Of a stretch of DNA of 64,000 nt, positions 11,496 to 25,468 are shown piece by piece. The translations under genes were made by a program, and so were the position numbers. The notes under the pieces were generated by a model. The model searched no databases and was not told the origin of the DNA. It saw only the letters and a program-made list of their open reading frames with translations. The first letter of the stretch is position 1. The number at the start of each line of letters is the position of its first letter. Source of the stretch: Penelope pileata (taxonomy: Eukaryota > Chordata > Aves > Galliformes > Cracidae); the NCBI GenBank assembly GCA_013396635.1, contig WBMW01003832.1, forward strand, positions 124,001 to 188,000, read 5' to 3'.

Positions 11496-14400
11496 GTAAT
11501 ATGTAAATACATGCACCCTTTACATTCAACCTAGAGAAGAAATGAATCACATCAAAAACAATCAACACATAGTCTCAGGAAGAAGTGTCTCTGTCCCTGA
11601 AACCATTCCTGTTTTACTTTAGTGGGACGGAAGAAGCCCTAAATTGTAATATAAGGTTTGACAACTTTTCACCTCCATCTCAGTTCTTTTTCTTTGGCAA
11701 TCTGCCATAGAGCTGGAATTGCAACACCAAACTTTTTACAACTGCTCCTCGGTTCATCTTCATTTACCAGCTCCAAGAGTAAAGTGCTTAATACACAGTC
11801 AAAATTGTTTCTTCTATCCTCAGTTTATAAAAACAGATGCTTAGAAGTCCTCTCTCAGTTGCAAATAGATCTGCAGGAAAAAAGCCAATCTTCAAATCTA
11901 TTTATGTGTGCAATCTTATTGTCTCTCATAAAAGCAGTATTGTGGGACCAGAAACGTGAAAATAAAAGTTTCTTCTAAGATAAATGGGCGTTTACGTCAC
12001 CATCACTTTTGGTTTTGTGTTTTTGTTGTTGTTTGTTTGTTATTGAAACTATCATGTAATGCTTGCAGCAAAAGGGGAAAAGTCAGTGGGTCTCTGCTTC
12101 ATTACAACTCTCTGCCTTTCATCTACGATATGAATTGCTCACTGCATTGTTGAAGCATTACCACCACCTCTGAACTAGCCTGAGAAATGTAAGACTACCT
12201 TCTGCATAGCTTTCCTTTCTGTGCAATCTGTTCAGTGTTTTTTCCAACTGATTCTTAGCTTGCTACCTATTCTAGAGACCTGCTGTATCAAAGGACACCA
12301 GCTCACTGATGCTGCCTAAATCTGTTATGCCTGAGCCAGAATAAAAAATAACCAATTCCTGTGAATTGAGGGAGAGTACAGCACAGCATCTGAATTGCTG
12401 ACCTGCGTAGTGCAAAGAACCTGTCTTTGCTCAGCTATCTTGTATTCTGAGAATGTCAACAGAAACCACATATTCCCCATCCCTACTATCCTTTTCTCAT
12501 TTGGGACCTTGTGTATTTTTCCATATTTAGAACTGAATGACAGAAATAACCTTTTCGTCCTGCTGAGAAGGATAGCTTGACACAGAAAATTGACCTGAAA
12601 TGTTCTGTGTGAAGAAAAGACTTTTTGTTGAAAAAGGGACAGTTGGAAAATATTTTCTGCCATTTTTATTTTGTTTACTAGTTTCTGCATTTTCAAACTC
12701 AACATGAATTTTAAAATGTTTGACATGTTACTGATAAGATGAAGTTTCTAAGCTTTAAAACTTGAAATGTGTTTAACAGTTTGTTGTTGTACACGAACCG
12801 ATCACATTGTCCACCTTCAGCTCTCTAGTCCTGTAACACATTGAAAAGAAAGAAAAATACAGATTCAATCTGATTTCACAGATTTCATTTCTTTTCGGAG
12901 AGTTCAGTGAAGTTTTGTTCTTATTCCTCCATGACTATTTTGAGTTGCTCCTGCATGTTCCCTACTTCGTCATTGTTTTCATTATTTTTCATTTTAGCAA
13001 CAAACTTGAGCTGACTTAGTCTCTCTTAGGGAAAGAATCTTCTTTGAATTTTTTTCATGCATAAACACTGTTATTGTTTTCAGAGGTGATTGCAAATGAC
13101 AGTGGTGACTTGTACTTCTGTCACTTTACAGACCTTTTCTGTTCCAGCTGATACTGTCATTTTGCCATAGATTTCTATGTGAATTACTGACTCTCTGAAT
13201 TTAATATAATCTACTTTTTAATTAGGGAACATTAATCCATTCTGTTAGTTGTCTTTATGATGATGCTTTGAATACCTTCTTCCAACATCAACCTTTTTTT
13301 TTTAAGATTATGAATGGATATTGTTTGAAAGTTGAGAATCGATATTTGCTTTCTGTTTTCTGCAATTCTTAAGGTTTTGTGTTTACTTTTTGTATTTCTT
13401 TTTCTTGTTATTACTAGATAGGCAGATAGTGAGGGAGAATATGAGGCTCCTTGACTTTTTCCAAGAGCTTTGTTTTCAATTTCTTCAGTTTCTGAGTAGC
13501 CAATAGTATGTACTTCCAGGGATATCATACTTGAATATGTATATCCAACAGATAAATGTACATTTTATTATCTATGAAACTTCTACAACAATGATTGCCA
13601 AATATTATTAAATTCCTTCTTTGGAATCTTACTTTCCAAACAATTTTTTATTTTTTTTCCTCTCACATTTTTTCTCAGCAGAATAACAAGGAAGCAAATA
13701 CTAGATGAAAAATTAAAAGTTTCCAGGTATATTATGTCTTCATTTTGAGACATCACATGGATGAAACTCTTGATAATTTTGAGTGTTTAGCTTTTGTAAT
13801 ATTAAATAGATTAAGTATCAATATTAATTGTGCTTATTCTTCATGTATACCTGTAAGAAAGTACGTAAATTCACCTATATTTTCGCTTGGGCATTTTTAT
13901 CCATGAAGTTTAAGTAACATTTTTTTTTTGCAATTCTCTCTAATTGTGATGTTCAACGGAAACCTGCAATTTTGTAATACTGTTCATGATTTATAATTTC
14001 AGAAAACCCTAGGTGCAAACTGACATTTCAAATATCCTCGTTTAAAAATGGACGGCTGTAATTATATGATCATTTCATTTCAAATCTGTAGGGGACAGTA
14101 ACTCAATATAAAGCATGAAAAAAATTAATGAGAATCTTAATTATAATAATATCATTAAATCCTAATAGGAGAAAAAGTCTGTCATCACTTTATTTTAGCT
14201 TGGACATGTAATATAATTTTATTACAGAATGGTAGCAATATCTTCTGAATTTTAAGAGAAACTAATAATGTAACTGAAAAGTCTGGAAAATTTTTTTTCC
14301 GCTCCATTTTTACCCTTTGAATATAAGCAAAAAGGAAAAATAAAATAAAGAAAAGCTCGTATTGCATCAGTTTTCAGAGAAGACAAAATACCATTCAACT

Positions 14401-14569
14401 AAGATCATCCATAGATTTCCTACCAATATTTAGCACTTCACTATAAAATGTTGACAGTCACTGAATAATTTTTCACAGAAATGTAATTGTTCTTTAACAT
14501 TCAGAAGCCATATACCTTCATTCAGATTGGCTCAAGACAGGACCTTTGAGGTAGATTACTTTCTACTTT

Positions 14570-14960
14570 AAAGAGCAATGGACAAATGATAACAACCAAA
14601 CTTCGGTTACCATGGCTACAGAATGCAGTCTCGCACAGTTTTATTCATGGCATATTAATATTTAGCAGATATCAGAATTTTCCCATTCTTTTTCACACTC
14701 ACAATCAAGATACTTTGCAGAAGTTATTTATAAAGAGCACAACATTCCTGAACGCGCAGCTCTGCTGGTGACAAATGTTTAAATGTGGAGTGCATTAGTG
14801 AGGCATCAGACATTGTCAATAATGCATGCTCACCACCATTTAATTATTTTGAAAACATCTGTTGAAGTAAAATATGTTCCAGAGGGGAATAGGGAAGTCA
14901 AGTGCATTAGTGATTGTGTTAACCACATTTCATTCTGTAACATAGAAAACCCTAAAGGGA
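14570..14960. promoter_or_regulatory. Candidate conserved non-coding element with an RFX-like X-box
   Basis: The sequence at 14606-14619 reads GTTACCATGGCTAC, matching 12 of 14 positions of the palindromic RFX consensus GTTGCCATGGCAAC. A 13-bp direct repeat, AGTGCATTAGTGA, occurs at 14789-14801 and again at 14901-14913. Between the copies lie ATTTAATTATTTT and the E-box CATCTG. An open frame (14783-15043) crosses the block but has no recognisable domain. The regulatory role is inferred from motif arrangement; conservation was not tested. Confidence 0.27.
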
Positions 14961-16142
14961 AGACCAGGTTTCAAGGACATCAGAAGAATGTTAAAAAATC
15001 ATCTTTACTTTCAGTCTTTACAGTTAAGAAAGGAAGTGTTTAATCTAAATCTTTTGTGTGGAATTGGCTTCCCAAGAATTTGTAAAATAGTGTTAAAATA
15101 TCATATATGAACTTGTATCAGAAATACTTTAGTTTTCTTTTAATAATATTTGAGTGTAGGTCATACATCTTTTGAGATATCCTAAACAATTATTGACACA
15201 CCATGGTGTTATTGCATTAGGACAGATTACCTTATTCTTCACCATTAGGGAAAGTGACTTGATCACAGTCTTCCTCTCCCTGATCCTTCTGCCTTCCTCT
15301 CATTCTTTAGTTTCACTCAAAAAATAAAGAGTTATTTCCCTTTCTGCTTTGCTTTTTCATATCTGTTAGAAACAATTTCAACAACAACAGCAATATCACA
15401 TCCTTTCTGGCATGATTTCAGAGCTTGATGTAAATAAATTTGTGTATGCATATTTAAGATGTATCCAACTATAAACATTTCACAGTATCAGCCTTCATAG
15501 ATGATCTAGAGAGAAATGCAGGATGTTTCTTGAGAAGATAACATATTCCACTTATTTCTTGTTATACGCTTTTTATTAACAACTTTGACCCTCATTGTTA
15601 AGTTAGCTTGGTGGGTTGTAATTTGTTATACAAAGAGCTAACAGACTTCTTGTCAGAGTGTGTCAATATCCTGATGTGCCACAAACAGTATAAGGTAGCA
15701 GTCATATTATGTGTTCATGAATTTAGAAACAGATGACATTCCTTCTCGGTGGCTAGTTCCTTTAACAACTGCACAAAGAAGAAGGGAGTCAAAAATTGAA
15801 GACAACAGCATAGCACATCACACTCTGCAATTTAACTTTCCTGGAAGTATTTGAACCTGGTCAGCAGAGATAGACTGAATCCTTCAAAAAATATAACAGA
15901 TTCCAGCAAGGTACGCATAGGGAAGTCAACAGCAGCAGCTGGCAGGGAACAGTCAGTGCTGTTCTGAAGAGATCTGTGGCTGAAAATGCTACTAAAGTGG
16001 AAACAAAAGTCAGACTAGAGCAGCAATAATGGGGAGTTTTGTGAAAAACAGGTAATACTGTGGTCATGGAAAGAAACTGCCAGCATGAGAGAAAGCTTCA
16101 AGGTTTCAGAGAGGAGGAGAGAAGGAAAGCTCAGGCTGAAAT

Positions 16143-16164
16143 AAAAAAAAAAAAAAAAAAAAAA
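16143..16164. repeat. Poly-A run
   Basis: A 22-base uninterrupted A run with no recognised retroposon body next to it. Confidence 0.85.
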
Positions 16165-18415
16165 GAAACGAGAATATTAAACTCCACTAGAGAAGATGCA
16201 TTTTGATGTACATTTGAGAGGGCAGGTGGAAGAAAAGTTCTGTCTTTAGGAAATCAACGATGAACACAGCTCATTTTCCTTGGCTTCCCAGGCTTAGAGA
16301 GAAGGGAGAGATTCCTCCAGCAGTGTTTGGGCCATCTTAAGTTGTGATTAATTTTCTGAAAGGTACACAGGTCTATCTATTGGCTGTAGGGGAAACACAG
16401 CTGATGAGATTGCTAACTGAGATCCCATCATTAAATGTTCAAAGTTTGGCGAGATGAATCCAGGCTGGGAGTATATGGGGTTAATGGTCTCATATCTTTA
16501 TCTCAGTAGGCAGCCAGTACTAGTATTAGTAGTGGGAACTCTCTAAAAGCCATTAGAAGAATTCTGGGGAGCTCTACTGCTGCATGGTCCCTTTCATCAA
16601 CCTCTAGTATGACAAATAGCTTGAGGCTGCCTACCAGCCAGTTATTTTTAAAGATGTGTGAAAGTGGCTAGAAACATCTGTTCAAAGACATCACTTTGAA
16701 ATGTCTTTTCCATGATGTAAAAACAAGACAAAACAAAACTATTTTAAGCTGAAGATACATTTCCACCAATACATTATTTCCACTTCTTGATTTTCACTTG
16801 AAAAACTACTTTGTCCATATAAACTAGATCTCCAACCAAGAAGAAAACACTGAAAACTAAGATTTCTGTGTACGTAAGTCTGAACTGTACAAGTGATAAT
16901 AATTCTTCACTCTAAGTTACCAATAAAATACTGCAGCTCTTTCACTAGATTTTTGAAAATATGGGACATGGCTTGTGAATAGGATCGTTACATTCTCTCT
17001 ATTCCCCTCTGCAGATGGATGGGAAGAAGATGTATTTTTCACTGCAACCCTCTCACCACCCCAAATGAATGAATCCTAGAGAGACTGTTTGTACAAAGGA
17101 AAAGAATTACATAAAAAGATAGTAGCAGGGTTTCCTGGGATGGCACAATGACAAAATCAGTGCACTAGGCAAAGCCCTTGATTATACCAAAAGAGTATTT
17201 CTGGGGAAAACCTTTTACAATATGTAATCACAGAGTAGGCAAAGAAATTACTGTTTTATTTGCACGGTTGTGGAGATGAGAAAATAAGATTAGCAACATT
17301 GCAGTTCTTGAGTTCCTAAACTGGGAACTTCTATCTTTTTCCAGATCTCTGAAGATTGTCTTCAGAAATCAAAACCATTATACCTTTTGTCATGCATACT
17401 ATGAATGTTGTAGTCATATATATATATACATATAGAATGCAGCTGCTTATTTTCAGCTGCTTGCTGGGGTTTCTTTATGTCATTCCAACTTCTGAAGTTT
17501 TTTGGTGTCATTTGAAATATGACAGTTTGGACATAGTTACAATAGAGAACTGGCTGCGTATAGTGTTTTTTCCTAATAGTACATATTGAAAACATACTGT
17601 TCATTATTTTGTTCCCACACTAAATTCCCTGAAGTGGAACAGTTAGATAATACAAAAAAAAGTTTCTGCCAGAGAATTTTCTCCATGCATAGTCAGTTAA
17701 AAAAAAAAAAAAAGTCTGCATATTTAACATAATTTAACATCTCTACAGCCTGAGCAATTATCTTAATAGCAGGGAACCAAGGCCTACTGGTAAGTTTTAT
17801 CCTCCCTTTGTCACGCTTGTTTCTTTGATATTAGTATCTAGATGCTTACCACAGGGTGAAACTAGGCTTTATTAAAGGAGGGTCAGCATCCTGTTAATCT
17901 AATTTAAAAGCATAAAGGGGAGTAGAGGAGCATTAATTGATTTGTTGGGAGGGTTCTGACTCCAGTCAACCTGATCTTGCTGTTTGCACTCTCTTCATTT
18001 AGATTATATTGAGGAAACAACTACTTGAGCAGTAGCACAATGTATATATTTTGGTTCCAATAAAAAAAAAATTAAAATTCTTATAGCAGATATTAATACA
18101 TTTACACATTATGCAGATATACATCTTTACCAAAGGAATTATTCATAATCTAAAACATCACAATTTTCAGGTATCACCAGTGAACCATTTTTAATATAAC
18201 AGTGACAGCTCCAAAAAAACTGGTTTTCAGCATGAAGAAATTACACTGTTTCAGTATCATGAAGCAGACTACTTGCAGAAAGGAGAATGATGTTATAGAA
18301 ATGTAGTATTGCCAGGAGAATCTTGAAACAAGTGGGAAAAAAATATTTCTGGAGTCACCTGGATACTTCTTCATTTAACAATGACAACTTTGCAGTTCTA
18401 ATTCCAATCTGCATA

Positions 18416-18979
18416 GATTGCCCTGAAAGTAACGCCTCCTATTTTATTTCTGTGGAAATTACAGCAATACAAGGAGTACAATAACACCGTTTGATAGAGC
18501 AAATTCTCAGCTACAAAACACTACTTTTTAACATAGGCACCTCCATTAGCTGATTCACAAGGATGAGCTGATTGAGACACTCTTCATTCCACGGTGTGAC
18601 AGCTGTACATGACCATCTAGAAAGTAGCTTGTCTTTTATGTTGCTGTTATCACTGCTGAAAAGCACCACCCACTGTCTCACTGTGTTCACATTCACTGTT
18701 TGGTCTCCAGAAACATTCAGCAAGCATTGGTGAATATCAATGGTGCCATTTTATCTGCATGGAAGAATTCAATTCCACACCTTAGCTTCATATGCACTTC
18801 CATGTCAGATGCCATTTTGTCAGACTGCCCCTCTGCTGCTATCTGTCACACGGCAACAAAATGTAGTGGAATATTGATGGGAAGGTCCACCTTCTACTGT
18901 CATACCACCAACATCTGCCTCTGATGTCATGGACCAACATAATAAAATATGAGGCATTATGTCCGGAGCAGCCCTTGCG
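18416..18979 (-). mobile_element. Short mariner-type DNA transposon, copy 1 (Galluhop/Mariner1_GG-like)
   Basis: A 564-bp element flanked by TA on both sides (18414-18415 and 18980-18981), the target duplication used by Tc1/mariner transposons. The left end contains CCTGAAAGTAACGCCTCC. The right end, read on the opposite strand, gives GGGCTGCTCCGGACATAATG, an imperfect inverted terminus. It matches the 46216-46764 element along its length in the opposite orientation. Minus-strand frames encode an N-terminal mariner transposase fragment. The length is well below a full mariner (about 1.2-1.3 kb), so it is an internally deleted non-autonomous copy. The family name is from memory of avian repeats and should be confirmed. 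Confidence 0.82.
18511..18940 (-). pseudogene. Mariner transposase N-terminal fragment (dead)
   Basis: Within copy 1 the minus strand reads LLNVSGDQTVNVNTVRQWV (around 18660-18720), typical of the second helix-turn-helix of mariner transposases, which binds the terminal inverted repeats. Frame changes and stops interrupt it. The DDE/D catalytic domain is absent, consistent with an internal deletion that left only ends and N-terminal sequence. Confidence 0.72.
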
Positions 18980-19017
18980 TATTTGGAGGGCGTGTTCCTT
19001 TGTTTCATAGTAGTTTC

Positions 19018-19101
19018 TTTTTTTTTTTTTCCCCCTTGGCTCCCATATTTTCCTAACTAGTCTGACCCTTCTTTTATATGTAATAAATAAATAAATAAAA
19101 A
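19018..19101. repeat. Poly-T/C run and (TAAA)n microsatellite
   Basis: A T run followed by CCCCC at 19018-19036, then (ATAA)-type tetranucleotides at 19081-19101. Both lie just outside mariner copy 1 and are simple sequence. Confidence 0.75.
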
Positions 19102-21879
19102 AGACTAGAAAAACAAAAGGGAATTTGGTGGCAGACTAGAGAAAAAGAAGTATGCTAGCAGTTCTTTATGCATAAAATACATGGACTTTCATTTTTATGG
19201 ATTCATATCAAAGATTGATGAAGTTGGCATTTAAGAAGGTGCAGTCTCTAATGGAAAATGTGATTGAAGTTTTCCCACAGTGGGAGCTGTTACAGAGTTC
19301 CATTCTGTGTGGATTCTTTCCACGTGATCCTTTTCTTCAGTGGGGACAGTAATAAGTATCTATCAGGACATTTATTTTGACAAGGCTTGTAGGAGTTATT
19401 CTCTCTAACATTTTTACTTCTCTGTCATATTTGGATGACTCTGGCTTATGAATGAAAAATTACTGGAGGAAAGACAGATGTAAGTATTCATGTGCAGTAG
19501 AAAGATTTTTTTGGAAATTAGGAAACTAGGTTAAAAACCCAACTATTTACAAATTATAAATTTTGTAAAATAAATACTCCTAGAAATTTTGTGAAGTAAT
19601 ATTTATACTGGTGTTTTGACGGTATTTTCAGGTCCTTTAATCCAAAATCAGAAAAAATTATTTTCAAAAGATTCCATCCAAGAACTTCAAAAAAATTCAG
19701 GCTTTTATGTGATTTCTGCATTACACAGAGAAATAGCATGCTCTTGATTAAACTGATATCAGTTGACTGCAATTAGTCAAACAAATGCAAATTTGAATTT
19801 CTTATACAGTGTTTTGTGTAATGGCAGTATTTTGGGTATCCAAAAAATGTGCCTGAGATTTAGCTTTGCATAACACATCAACTGAGAACATATTCATTCT
19901 TTTTAAAGACACCCTAAGGGAAGGAAATAATCCTGAAAGAACTAGAATCCTTCCTGGGGAGGCTCCAAGTCTATCAACATGAGGGACAGTTGCCTGCGTC
20001 AAAGCTAAGGGAACAACTTCTATGCACTGCATAAAATCTCCTCATTTACTTTGCATTGGGTTAGCAAATCTCATAGGTCCCTGATGTTACATATTATTAT
20101 ATAGCTATAGTGGAAGAACCCAGATCCACAAGGACTGAGACAGAAAAGTGTAGCCTGTATTTCTTTGGGTAAATGACACTGCTGACAAGAATATTACTAG
20201 GGCTTTAGGTTAGCTCTGAGCAGTTCTCTTTTACATATATCCCTATCCAAAACAACAGAGGGTATAGAAAATTGAGTATCTGTGGAATATAGTCACAGTC
20301 ACAGTAATTCACTTCCACTCTGTCCTGATCACAGCAAAAGAACCGATATTTTACGAAGATTCTCAGCTATGAGAGAGCTTGCGAACCCAAATCTCAGGCA
20401 TGGGCTATAGGAACCACCTTTTCTCCAGGACCTGGGCTACTGGAAAGTGGGAAAAAGAACAGGGATTCGATTTACCTGTTGAGTAGCAGGGAGTCCTTAT
20501 GGGATGTTGCTGCTCTTCAAGTGACCTGGGGATGAATGGAGAAAGGACTAGCAAACATTCATCTGGAAACCACAATCTAGGGAAAAGGCCACATCCAGAT
20601 CCTTTCTGCTCTGGCAGCAAGGCCTCTTTTTGCCCATTCACTCCTGAGGTCACAGTGGCCCATCTTTGGTGGAGTTCAGCTGAAAGCATCCATTGAGAAT
20701 ACCATCAACCTCTGTGGCTAGCATAACCTCTTGTCACATGGCTACTCTCAGATCTTTGAAGACATCTCCAGCTGCATGACAAACTGAATGTCCAACTAGA
20801 AATGCTGTGTCTTCATAAGAGACATTCATCTACCCCTTCTGTCATGGGATAAGAAGAAGTTGCTTTAATTCTTTTCCAGCGTCCTTACAAAATCACTCAG
20901 TCTGGGATTTTGATCACATCAATCAGTTTCGATAATAGCTATAATTAAATATTCAAAATACATGCCAGAAAGAAGACGTTTGGAAGTAAGTATAATAATC
21001 TGCTCAGGTAGATGTCTCTTGAGAATAGAAAGTTGTTTAATTCATATCTTCCAAAGATCCACTTTCATTGAATTAAGAGTTTCCTATTCTTCTCCATGTA
21101 AAAGTGTTAGTCTTTTTTTTTCTAATCTGATTTCTGAATACAGATGGATGAATATAGAAACACAATAGTTGTAAGCACTTGTTTCAATTCTGACAGCTTT
21201 TCAGCTTTAACCAGGTCAGTTTTTATTCAAATGTTGAATCTTTTTAAGTCTGTTTTAATACACAGGAACATTTACTTTTCATGTTTATGTAATGAGAGTG
21301 TCACTGCCAAAGAAACTGGCTAAAAATTCATACTTTTTGATTTTGCAACCTTGAGATAGTTTTCATTTCTGTTTTCTTAATTTTTTTTAATATGTAAAAC
21401 ACAAGAAGAGTCAAAACTCACTGCTGAAACCCTGCTTTCCTACTGGAAAAGACAGAGTTTGCCACGTTAAACACGTTTCAAAATATCTGAATGCTCAGGC
21501 TGAGAGTATGCTAGTTAACTAGTGCAGTTTAAATTGTTACATCCTTTTACAAGTCTGCTACTACATTACTCTAAATGAAATCCACCAAAGTCAGAAGAGA
21601 GCACTTAAAAAAACAAAACCCGTACATGAAAAAAGCAGCTTATCTTGAAGATCCTTCCATACTTCTTTTTTTCTGGAAACCATACTTCCTTCAATAATTC
21701 AGCAGGAGCAAGAACCTGCAGATCTTACGGCATATTTGATGTGCCAGCAAACAGACTGGAGATTGTTTCATTTCAATTAGCCCCTTTGTTGGCAACAAAA
21801 GACTGACAAACACACTGAGAGAGGGACAGGCATATGGCACTTTTTCTTTCCACTTTGCTTTTTATTTGATGATAGTCCT

Positions 21880-22310
21880 CTTAACACAGCCTCTCACCAA
21901 TTCCCAATCCTGGTCGCCGCTTCCTCCTTCACACACTTTATCCGCTATTGTTCTCTGTGTATCATCTTACTTGGGATCAAGTGATTCTCTCTAGCACAAA
22001 AATAAGACGACGTATTACTTTCCAGCCTCTTCTGATCTCCCAGGCTAATTGGCTCAGGTGTAAACCAAGCCAGCAGGGCTGCGACTTTGATGTGACACTT
22101 TAGAGTGGCGCACCTGGTAACATCCCTGTTTGTGTGTCAAATACCAGCCGGCCCTGCCTGCTGCTCAAAACCAGCTAATAAAAACGCTAGTAATCACGTT
22201 GTATTACAAGGCTCAAATTCATGCTGTTACTTTATTGCAAGGTTGTCATTAATTTTGCAGGGCGAACCTGGAATCTGATCTGACCTGTTTTTAATAAGTG
22301 TGGGTCTGTG
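21880..22310. promoter_or_regulatory. Candidate distal enhancer / conserved non-coding element
   Basis: This block differs from its AT-rich surroundings: it has high sequence complexity, higher GC and no homopolymers. Readable motifs include CTAATTGGCTCAGGTGTAAACC near 22045 (homeodomain, T-box-like and forkhead-like cores, 20-22 bases in total span), CTTTGAT at 22085-22091 (TCF/LEF), CACCTG at 22111-22116 (E-box), CTAATAAAAAC near 22174 and TTTATTGC near 22230 (Hox/Cdx-like). No open frame spans it. I infer a developmental enhancer; only cross-species alignment or reporter data could establish that. Confidence 0.33.
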
Positions 22311-25300
22311 TGCAAGTGTGTAAGTGAGTGACAGAAAGGTGACTGCCAGCTGTTTCTTCTTTACATATGGTGTTACTCTTCTCTTTGATCAATAATGCTG
22401 TTTCACTTAAAAAAGAAACTCATTTTGTAAGGATGGAGAAGAGGGGCCTTGTTACCTCCCTTGTCCCTGTGGCTTATTTGCAAAGCATACGCAATTAAGG
22501 AAAGATCAGCCAACAGTAAGAAATACCTTACTGCTTTGCTGGAGCTTGTTCACCTCCTTTGCTCTGTAGAGATGTATCAGTCACTGCATGGTTGCCTTGC
22601 TACTGTTGCTTGTAATGCCATTTGCTAGAAATATAAACCTAGGTAAGTGCTGGGAAAAAATAAAGATAACTTTAAAAAATGCAAAACTAGATCACATCTT
22701 AAATGAAAAAATTAAAATTCTGAGTCACCAACATTTTTTTTTAACTCCAGTCCAGTACAAATTTAATTGTATTTGTGTATGTAGAATATGTAAAATTTTA
22801 CCTGTATATACGCATCTATGACTTTTAAACTACTAAATATATATATATTTTTTAATGTGGGGGAAATTTTAACTCTCCTAAAACTCCTTGTGACTATGAC
22901 CATTAATACTTTCAATATTTAATAAAGATGTTTTCAACGATGAATTTATTGACTGATCAGCCAGCTTGGATTTGTAACGATGAATTAGGAATGTAGAATA
23001 ACAATAAGAGTTTACTTTTGGATGTAGTGTTTTCACCAAATAACTCCAACATTTCTGTTACTCATTTTGGTCACAATGGAAAAATACTTTTGAATGTTGA
23101 AAGCCACAATCACATCATACGGAAGCTAGAATGTATGAGAACAGAGAATAAGGTAAATTCCTAAATAATGAGCAATACAGATTAATGACCTTTTACAAAG
23201 TTAATCAAAATGATTTCTGGAAACATGAGGAGAAAAAGCTGAAATCCTTAAATTGAAATTTAACAGAAGAAAAATCCTCAAAAGAAAACATACATCACAG
23301 GTTCCTTTTAATTAATTTTTATTTATCTATTTTCCCCCTAAACCTGTGGAAAAGAGGTTTTCAGCTTTCAACTGTTTTACAGAATGACTAGGAGTCCTTG
23401 GAAGAATGCAGGAAATCAACACCTCAAAGGGAGCATCTCTGCATCACAAAGTGAGCCATTGAATGCTCTATCTGCACTGCAGGCATTCTGTACTCTGTAA
23501 TGACTGATAAAAAGTCACATCTTCTTATAACAGAGATGTTTTGTACTGCCAGAAATGAGTTAATTTAAGTTAAATTTCACTAAGCATATAGAGAAAAGAT
23601 GTAAATTCACGATGCCCAAAATCTGAGTTATATAAATATAAAAGTTATAGCTGTGTGTGTAAACATTTCTTGTAAAAATTTTACAGATCTTTTTCTTATT
23701 GTTAGGCTCAATTGTATTTCATGATGGTTTGAGTTGGCTATGGAAATGAGTTAAACAGCATAGTGACGAAACATATGGAGAATCAAACTGAAAAAATATC
23801 TCAGATGTTATCAGAAAAGAAAGAAGAAGATGTAAAGACAATGACATAAAAAGTTCAATTGTAAAGCAATTCACTTGATTCAAAAATAAATCAAAGTTAT
23901 AATACAAATAGGTAACTGTTGGGAAGTAGAAAGTGGGAAAAGGTGCAATAAGGTGACAAAAACATGTTAACACAGTTTTGAACTACCTGCTTAGAGGCCT
24001 TTCTTGCATATCCCTTTCAGGTGACATAATCCGTAAAATTTTGTCCCTTTCCGAACACTTCATTATTAGAAATAGATAATGAAATGGAGAGCAGTTTGAA
24101 GGAATGCAAAGGCAAAAAAAGAAATAAAATCAAAACTGGTACATAGAAATTACTGATTAGTAAGGTAAATTTAAATGTCAGAAATTTCATTTCTTACTGC
24201 AAGAAAAATTTTACGTTCTCCCATACCAACTTCAGTGGGATCATTAATAAACTCTCACAGAAACCATGAACTTCTGACAGGATGAGAGCATTAGAGCAAA
24301 GTGACAATCTGGAGATATTTAGAAGATAAAAGAGAAAAACACTATCTATTGCTACAGAAGGTTGTTGCTGATTGATGGACTGAAATGTAGAACCAAATAG
24401 CCATGGTAGAGCTTCTTTGTATGTCCTGGCACAAGTCTGTAAGAATGTCTTTTACTTTTGTGACCTGTCCTTGTTAACGCTCTCAATAAGACAAGGAAAC
24501 AAAGTGCCACGCAGCCACCAGCATTCACCTCTGGCATCTTGTAAAACTGATAAAGAAATGGATAAAGAAATTCTCGTGGCTTCACTGTCTCTGAGATGTG
24601 ACAACAGTATGTTCACATCAGATGATGGCTGGTTATATCAGTCTTCTGTTCTGTTCCAGCAGATGACCCTTGTAACAATGCAGCAAAAGCAGATTTGTCC
24701 TTTTGGTGAAGCGTTAGGTGGAAGTTGAGTGGGAGGCAGAATCAAATTCCTGAGGAAGACACTAGATATTAGCTTTCTTTAAGAAAGAAAAATATGTTAC
24801 TTAATTGAATAATGAAAAATATGTCTTTAATATCTCACTTTCAATTTTGAAATTGTGGTAGATGTATAATTAGAGGTAGAAATCATGTGACTGAAGTGGT
24901 TTGTTCATCTGATTCATTTCTGTTACTGCTTAAAAAATATAAAAAATATGACAATTCTTTCTGTGTTTTGCACCTCATTGCCTTGATTTTTATTTTGGTT
25001 TTGATTTGTTCATTTTTTTAAGGCATGGTTACTTGTAAGTTCTATATTTTCCTTGGATTTGCAGGTAATCATAATGGTAATTTGAATAAAGAACTAATTT
25101 AGATTCTTATTGATATGATCCAGAGCTTGCATTTTTCCTGATGTTCTTTGAAGAATTAGCCTTGTGCACTCTTGACATTTCCAGGGAGGCAATGGAACAG
25201 TGTTCCTTGGAAGAGTTTCAAAACCTGGCCTTTAAATTTTAATTATTACTGTGGATACGGAAGCCTACGGAGGAAGAAACTATTTTCACTGTCCACCCTT

Positions 25301-25468
25301 GTTCCTGAAAAGTACTAATTAACAAAATGAAATGAAATCTGTATTTGTCTGGTCCAAAATGAACAGGCTTAAAGAATATATGAGACATTATAATATATGC
25401 ATGTTTTATTAAAATAGTTAAGGGTCAGATTCTACCCATTATTTTGGTGTTTTATTTAGTAATGAGTC

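Larger units (their letters stand above)
8696..18415. other. Unique AT-rich DNA without a recognisable gene
   Basis: No exon, RNA gene or transposon was recognised in this 9.7-kb stretch. Frames up to 133 aa (12325-12726, minus) show no domain, and nothing around them looks like splice-site-bounded coding sequence. Contents noted separately are an A-rich tract at 11405-11495, a motif-rich block at 14570-14960 and poly-A at 16143-16164. Confidence 0.6.

Noticed and set aside
12325..12726. 133-aa minus-strand frame, considered as a possible gene.
   Set aside because: Composition is typical of a chance frame in AT-rich DNA, and there is no domain, splice signal or neighbour supporting it.
20455..20475. 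GGGATTCGATTTACC, resembling a tRNA B-box.
   Set aside because: No A-box at the right distance and no cloverleaf could be drawn around it.
20405..20696. Overlapping open frames on both strands in a GC-richer patch, considered as an exon.
   Set aside because: Neither strand gives a recognisable protein or convincing splice sites; higher GC alone lengthens chance frames.
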